This document shows, one piece after another, positions 5,002 to 7,380 of a stretch of 7,380 nt of DNA (its first letter is position 1; every line of letters starts with the position of its first letter). A program made the position numbers and the translations under genes. This DNA comes from an uncultured Archangium sp. GTDB taxonomy: Bacteria; Myxococcota; Myxococcia; Myxococcales; Myxococcaceae. The DNA lies in the NCBI GenBank assembly GCA_946479335.1, contig CAMLFP010000285.1, positions 1-7,380 on the forward strand. Reading direction: 5' to 3'. Under the pieces are notes generated by a model. The model was not told where the DNA came from, made no database searches, and saw only the letters and a program-made list of their open reading frames with translations.

Positions 5002-6213
5002 GTGAAGCAGATCAGTCTGCAGGTCGTGCTGGGCGCGCTGGTGGGCGTGGTGTGCGGGTGCGCGTCGGCGCTGTTCCTCACGCTGCTCGAGTGGGTGACG
5101 GCGACGCGCGTGGCCGACGAGCGCTGGGTGTGGGCGTTGCCGCTCGGGGGGCTCGCCATCGGGCTCGTGTACGCGCGATTCGGTGCGCGGGTGCGCGCGG
5201 GGAACAACCTCATCATCGACACCATCCACGACGGCGGGCCGGAGGTGCCGTTGCGCATGGCGCCGATGGTGTTGCTGGGCACGGTCAGCGCGCATCTCTT
5301 CGGCGCGAGCGTCGGCCGCGAGGGCACCGCGGTGCAGATGGGTGCCAGCCTCGCTGACTTCCTCTCCCACCGGCTCAAGCTGCCGGCGGCGCTGCGCGCG
5401 CAGCTCCTCTCGGCGGGCGTGGCGGGCGGCTTCGGCTCGGTGTTCGGCACCCCCATCGCCGGCGCGATCTTCGGGCTGGAGTTCGTGCGGAAGGGCCACG
5501 TGAAGTACGCCGCGTTGCTGCCGGCGCTCGTCGCCGCGGTCGTCGGTGATCTCACCACCCGCGCGCTCGGCGTGGGGCACACGCACTACCGGGCGCCGCC
5601 GCCGACGCCGCTGACCTGGGAGCTGGCGCTGAAGTGGCTCCCCTTCGCCGCGGCCATCGCGTTGACCACGGTGGGCTTCGTCGAGCTCACGCACCTCCTC
5701 AAGAAGCACGCCGAGAAATGGGCGCCGCACCTGCCGGTGCGGATGGCGCTCGGCGGCGTGGGGTTGATCGTGTTGTGGCGCGGGTTCGGCTCCGATTTTC
5801 TGGGGCTCGGCGTCCCGACCATCGTGCGCGCGTTCGAAGACCCGGGGCTGCCGGCGTACGTCTTCGCGCTCAAGCTGGTGTTCACCGCGGTGTCGATCGG
5901 CGTCGGCTTCCCCGGCGGAGAGGTCACGCCGCTGTTCTTCATCGGCGCGACGCTCGGGAGCGCACTCGCCCGCCCGCTGGGGATTCCCCTCGAGCTCGGC
6001 GCGGGCGTGGGGCTGGCAGCGGTGTTCGCTGCGGCGTCGAACACGCCGATCGCGCTGTCGGTGATGGCGGTGGAGCTGCTCGGCGCGAATGTGCTGCCCC
6101 ACGTGGCCATCGTCGCCGTCGTCGCGCACGTGTTGACCGGTGACCGCAGCATCTACACCTCGCAGCTGCGCGCGACGGCGGACGTCGCCGGAGGTGGACG
6201 GCAGTCGCACTGA
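5002..6213 (+). CDS. CLC-family fluoride/proton antiporter (CLC-F type)
   Basis: The protein (403 residues, about ten hydrophobic segments, no CBS domain) is an inner-membrane CLC transporter. The classic chloride motif GSGIP is replaced by GNNLI at 67-71. The gating-glutamate motif is GREGT (105-109, E107) instead of GREGP, and the later anion-site loop reads GFPGGEVTPLF (302-312). These changes define the fluoride-selective branch, in which the serine of GSGIP is replaced by Met or Asn and GREGT is typical; members export fluoride in exchange for protons. Other CLC marks are GTPIAGAIFGLEF (149-161) and SNTPIALSVMAVELLG near the C-terminus. The GTG start is set by GGAGG at 4992-4996 with a 5-base spacer; an overlapping ATG at 5000 meets a stop at once. 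The ribosome site lies in a hairpin downstream of a fluoride-riboswitch-like RNA, so the gene is probably induced by fluoride. The annotation chloride channel would be the likely automatic label and is probably wrong about the ion. Confidence 0.92.
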   Translation: MKQISLQVVLGALVGVVCGCASALFLTLLEWVTATRVADERWVWALPLGGLAIGLVYARFGARVRAGNNLIIDTIHDGGPEVPLRMAPMVLLGTVSAHLFGASVGREGTAVQMGASLADFLSHRLKLPAALRAQLLSAGVAGGFGSVFGTPIAGAIFGLEFVRKGHVKYAALLPALVAAVVGDLTTRALGVGHTHYRAPPPTPLTWELALKWLPFAAAIALTTVGFVELTHLLKKHAEKWAPHLPVRMALGGVGLIVLWRGFGSDFLGLGVPTIVRAFEDPGLPAYVFALKLVFTAVSIGVGFPGGEVTPLFFIGATLGSALARPLGIPLELGAGVGLAAVFAAASNTPIALSVMAVELLGANVLPHVAIVAVVAHVLTGDRSIYTSQLRATADVAGGGRQSH

Positions 6214-6265
6214 AACACGTGTGATGCTGACTCGTTAGCGCTGGCGCGCGCGTTGCTCAGGGCCC

Positions 6266-6287
6266 GGGCTCTCTCAAACAGGAGCCC
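6266..6287 (+). promoter_or_regulatory. Ribosome binding site and overlapping hairpin upstream of the lipoprotein gene
   Basis: AGGAG at 6280-6284 sits 8 bases before ATG 6293 and is a good Shine-Dalgarno. It overlaps a 6-bp inverted repeat, GGGCTC (6266-6271) with GAGCCC (6282-6287), loop 10 bases. No T-run follows, so a terminator for the CLC gene is unlikely. The stem could modulate translation or be chance. No other convincing element was seen in 6214-6292. Confidence 0.5.
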
Positions 6288-6292
6288 TCACC

Positions 6293-7279
6293 ATGCGCTG
6301 CGTTCTCGTCGTGACTCTCGGAGTGTTGACCCTCGGTTGTGAACCCGCCTTTGAACCCGGCGAGGCGCATGGAGCGCGGGCGGTGACGCGGCTTCCTCCG
6401 TCTCCGTCGGAGGGGGCGAGCGCCTCGCAGCGCGCGTCGAACCGGGAGCAGAACGAAGCCGCCATTCTGTGGGGCGTGCAGGAAGAGGCGCGGCAGCGTG
6501 GTTGGCACATCGTGCGTGATGAGGCGCGCCGCGGGCTGGCGTGGCTCCGGGTCGCGGACGCGCGCGCGGGTACGCTGACCGAAGCGCCCGACGGGAGCTG
6601 GAGCTTGAAGCCCGGCGGTGAAGCGCTGCACGTCGTCAGACGAGATGGTGTGGCGTTCGACGTTCGCGTGCTTGCGATGGAGGGGGCGATCTCCAACGCC
6701 GACTTCCCTCGCGTGGGTGACACCTTGAAGACCGAGGTGGAGTTCAACGACGGCCGCAGCTGGGAGTGCACGCTGACCGGCGAGGCGGTGGAGGGCACCG
6801 ACGAGGCCCAGGTGCGGACGCACTGCGCTGGCACGTTCGGTGTCGAGGCGTTCACCGCGGAGGTCGACGCCGTCGAGCGCGGAGTGGTGGAGGTGTTCTC
6901 GAAGCCGTACGGCACGCGCGTGGGTGGAGAGAGCTCGATCGAGGGCACGGTGGACGTCGGCGGTGTGCAGGTTCGCTTCACGACCAGCGACGAGTTCGCG
7001 AACTGCTCAGATGCGTCGCGGTGCGCCGCCTTCTCGGAGCGCGTCTCGATGTCGAGCCACCTCTCGGGCGAGAAGTTCGACACCGCGGTTGCCTGGGAGC
7101 GCGCGCTGACGGTCGAGGTCGCGAACGCGCCCGCAAACGTGGAGTGGAGCGGCACCGTCACGCGCGGAGGCATCGAAGTGGGCGCGATGCAGAAGCGCGC
7201 GCTCATCGAGGACCGCGTGGCGCTTGACGTCACGCTCGACGGCGAGACCTTCACTACGCAGACGGTCTTCGGGAACTGA
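6293..7279 (+). CDS. Putative secreted lipoprotein of unknown function
   Basis: The 328-residue protein starts with a short hydrophobic leader, MRCVLVVTLGVLTLGC, ending in a lipobox-like TLGC with the acylated cysteine at C16. The -3 residue is Thr rather than the usual Leu, so the box is slightly off consensus. A Ser/Pro/Ala-rich low-complexity linker follows (about 20-50), then a soluble, acidic, beta-strand-rich region with many short alternating stretches (VGDTLKTEVEFNDGRSWECT, VEWSGTVTRGGIEV). Besides C3 and C16 there are four cysteines, in SWEC, RTHC and NCSDASRC, an even number consistent with disulfides outside the cytoplasm. I do not recognise the family. Strong codon bias and a good AGGAG upstream (8-base spacer) show it is real. 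It is 79 bases after the CLC gene and 10 bases before another lipoprotein gene, so the latter two are probably co-transcribed. Link to fluoride is not supported beyond adjacency. Confidence 0.85.
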   Translation: MRCVLVVTLGVLTLGCEPAFEPGEAHGARAVTRLPPSPSEGASASQRASNREQNEAAILWGVQEEARQRGWHIVRDEARRGLAWLRVADARAGTLTEAPDGSWSLKPGGEALHVVRRDGVAFDVRVLAMEGAISNADFPRVGDTLKTEVEFNDGRSWECTLTGEAVEGTDEAQVRTHCAGTFGVEAFTAEVDAVERGVVEVFSKPYGTRVGGESSIEGTVDVGGVQVRFTTSDEFANCSDASRCAAFSERVSMSSHLSGEKFDTAVAWERALTVEVANAPANVEWSGTVTRGGIEVGAMQKRALIEDRVALDVTLDGETFTTQTVFGN

Positions 7280-7289
7280 GGGGACGACC

Positions 7290-7380
7290 ATGAAGCTTCA
7301 CGCGCTGATGGTTTCGTCGTGTGTCGTGTTGTTCGCCTGCGGCCCGCAAAATGGCTCGGGCGGGCCGGCGTCCTCCACGG
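7290..7380 (+). CDS. Start of a second putative lipoprotein (partial, cut by window edge)
   Basis: ATG at 7290 follows the previous stop by 10 bases, with GGGGA (7280-7284) just upstream as ribosome binding site. The first 30 residues form a lipoprotein signal: MKLHALMVSSCVVLFAC with a good lipobox LFAC (C17), followed by a Gly/Ser/Pro-rich stretch (GPQNGSGGPASST) typical of the tether after the lipid anchor. The body of the protein is outside the window, so no function can be given. Confidence 0.8.
   Translation, partial: MKLHALMVSSCVVLFACGPQNGSGGPASST

Noticed and set aside
4811..5005. 64-residue plus-strand frame in the leader, a possible upstream peptide
   Set aside because: It has no ribosome binding site, reads through the aptamer helices and ends on the TGA overlapping the CLC start; explained by the riboswitch.
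4819..6210. Long minus-strand open frame antisense to the CLC gene
   Set aside because: Arg/His-rich composition typical of the complement of GC-biased coding DNA; CLC motifs on the plus strand are decisive.
6215..6222. Palindrome ACACGTGT after the CLC stop
   Set aside because: Only 8 bases with no flanking symmetry or second copy; expected by chance.
6266..6287. Hairpin as an intrinsic terminator of the CLC transcript
   Set aside because: No U-run follows and the stem overlaps the next gene's ribosome binding site.
6274..7254. Minus-strand open frame antisense to the lipoprotein gene
   Set aside because: Ser/Thr-rich shadow without motifs; the plus strand has a ribosome binding site, signal peptide and codon bias.

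Overview
The window is GC-rich DNA with strong G/C third-position bias, tightly packed genes and overlapping start/stop codons. Together with a PilZ protein that resembles the paralogous PilZ family I associate with Myxococcus, and a sigma/anti-sigma pair linked to a bactofilin-like protein, this suggests a myxobacterium or related deltaproteobacterium (Myxococcota). That assignment is inference; no rRNA or species marker is present.

The left two thirds (1-4761) is all on the minus strand. Read in transcription order it holds a double PilZ-type protein (4135-4761), a TruD-type tRNA pseudouridine synthase with a charged tail (2696-4096), and a three-gene cluster: ECF sigma factor (1837-2592), membrane anti-sigma-like protein (1367-1840) and a large envelope protein (1-1367, runs off the edge). 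The last three genes overlap by ATGA and TGATG, so they are very probably co-translated. The envelope protein has a secretin/TonB-type short N-terminal (STN-like) domain, a coiled coil, bactofilin-like beta-solenoid repeats and membrane segments. Its last 45 or so residues unexpectedly switch to the Walker B region of a bacterial tyrosine kinase. The sigma factor ends in a 99-bp in-frame tandem duplication.

Position 4762-5001 is a divergent intergenic region and the most interesting part of the window. Positions 4881-4940 fold, helix for helix and linker for linker, like the crcB-motif fluoride riboswitch aptamer. Several normally conserved bases are changed, including an apparent A-U to G-C swap of the long-range pair. 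A perfect 7-bp hairpin (4979-4996) then buries the ribosome binding site of the next gene, and a competing 6-bp all-GC helix (4963-4968 with 4983-4988) would free it. The controlled gene (5002-6213) is a CLC transporter with the GNN, GREGT and GGEVTP signatures of the fluoride/proton antiporter branch (CLC-F). Aptamer, switch and transporter therefore form one coherent fluoride-resistance unit.

The right end (6293-7380) carries two tandem plus-strand genes for small secreted proteins with lipoprotein-type signal peptides. The first is complete and unrecognised, the second is cut by the window edge. No tRNA, rRNA, insertion sequence or CRISPR array was seen, and no intergenic stretch exceeds 300 bases.
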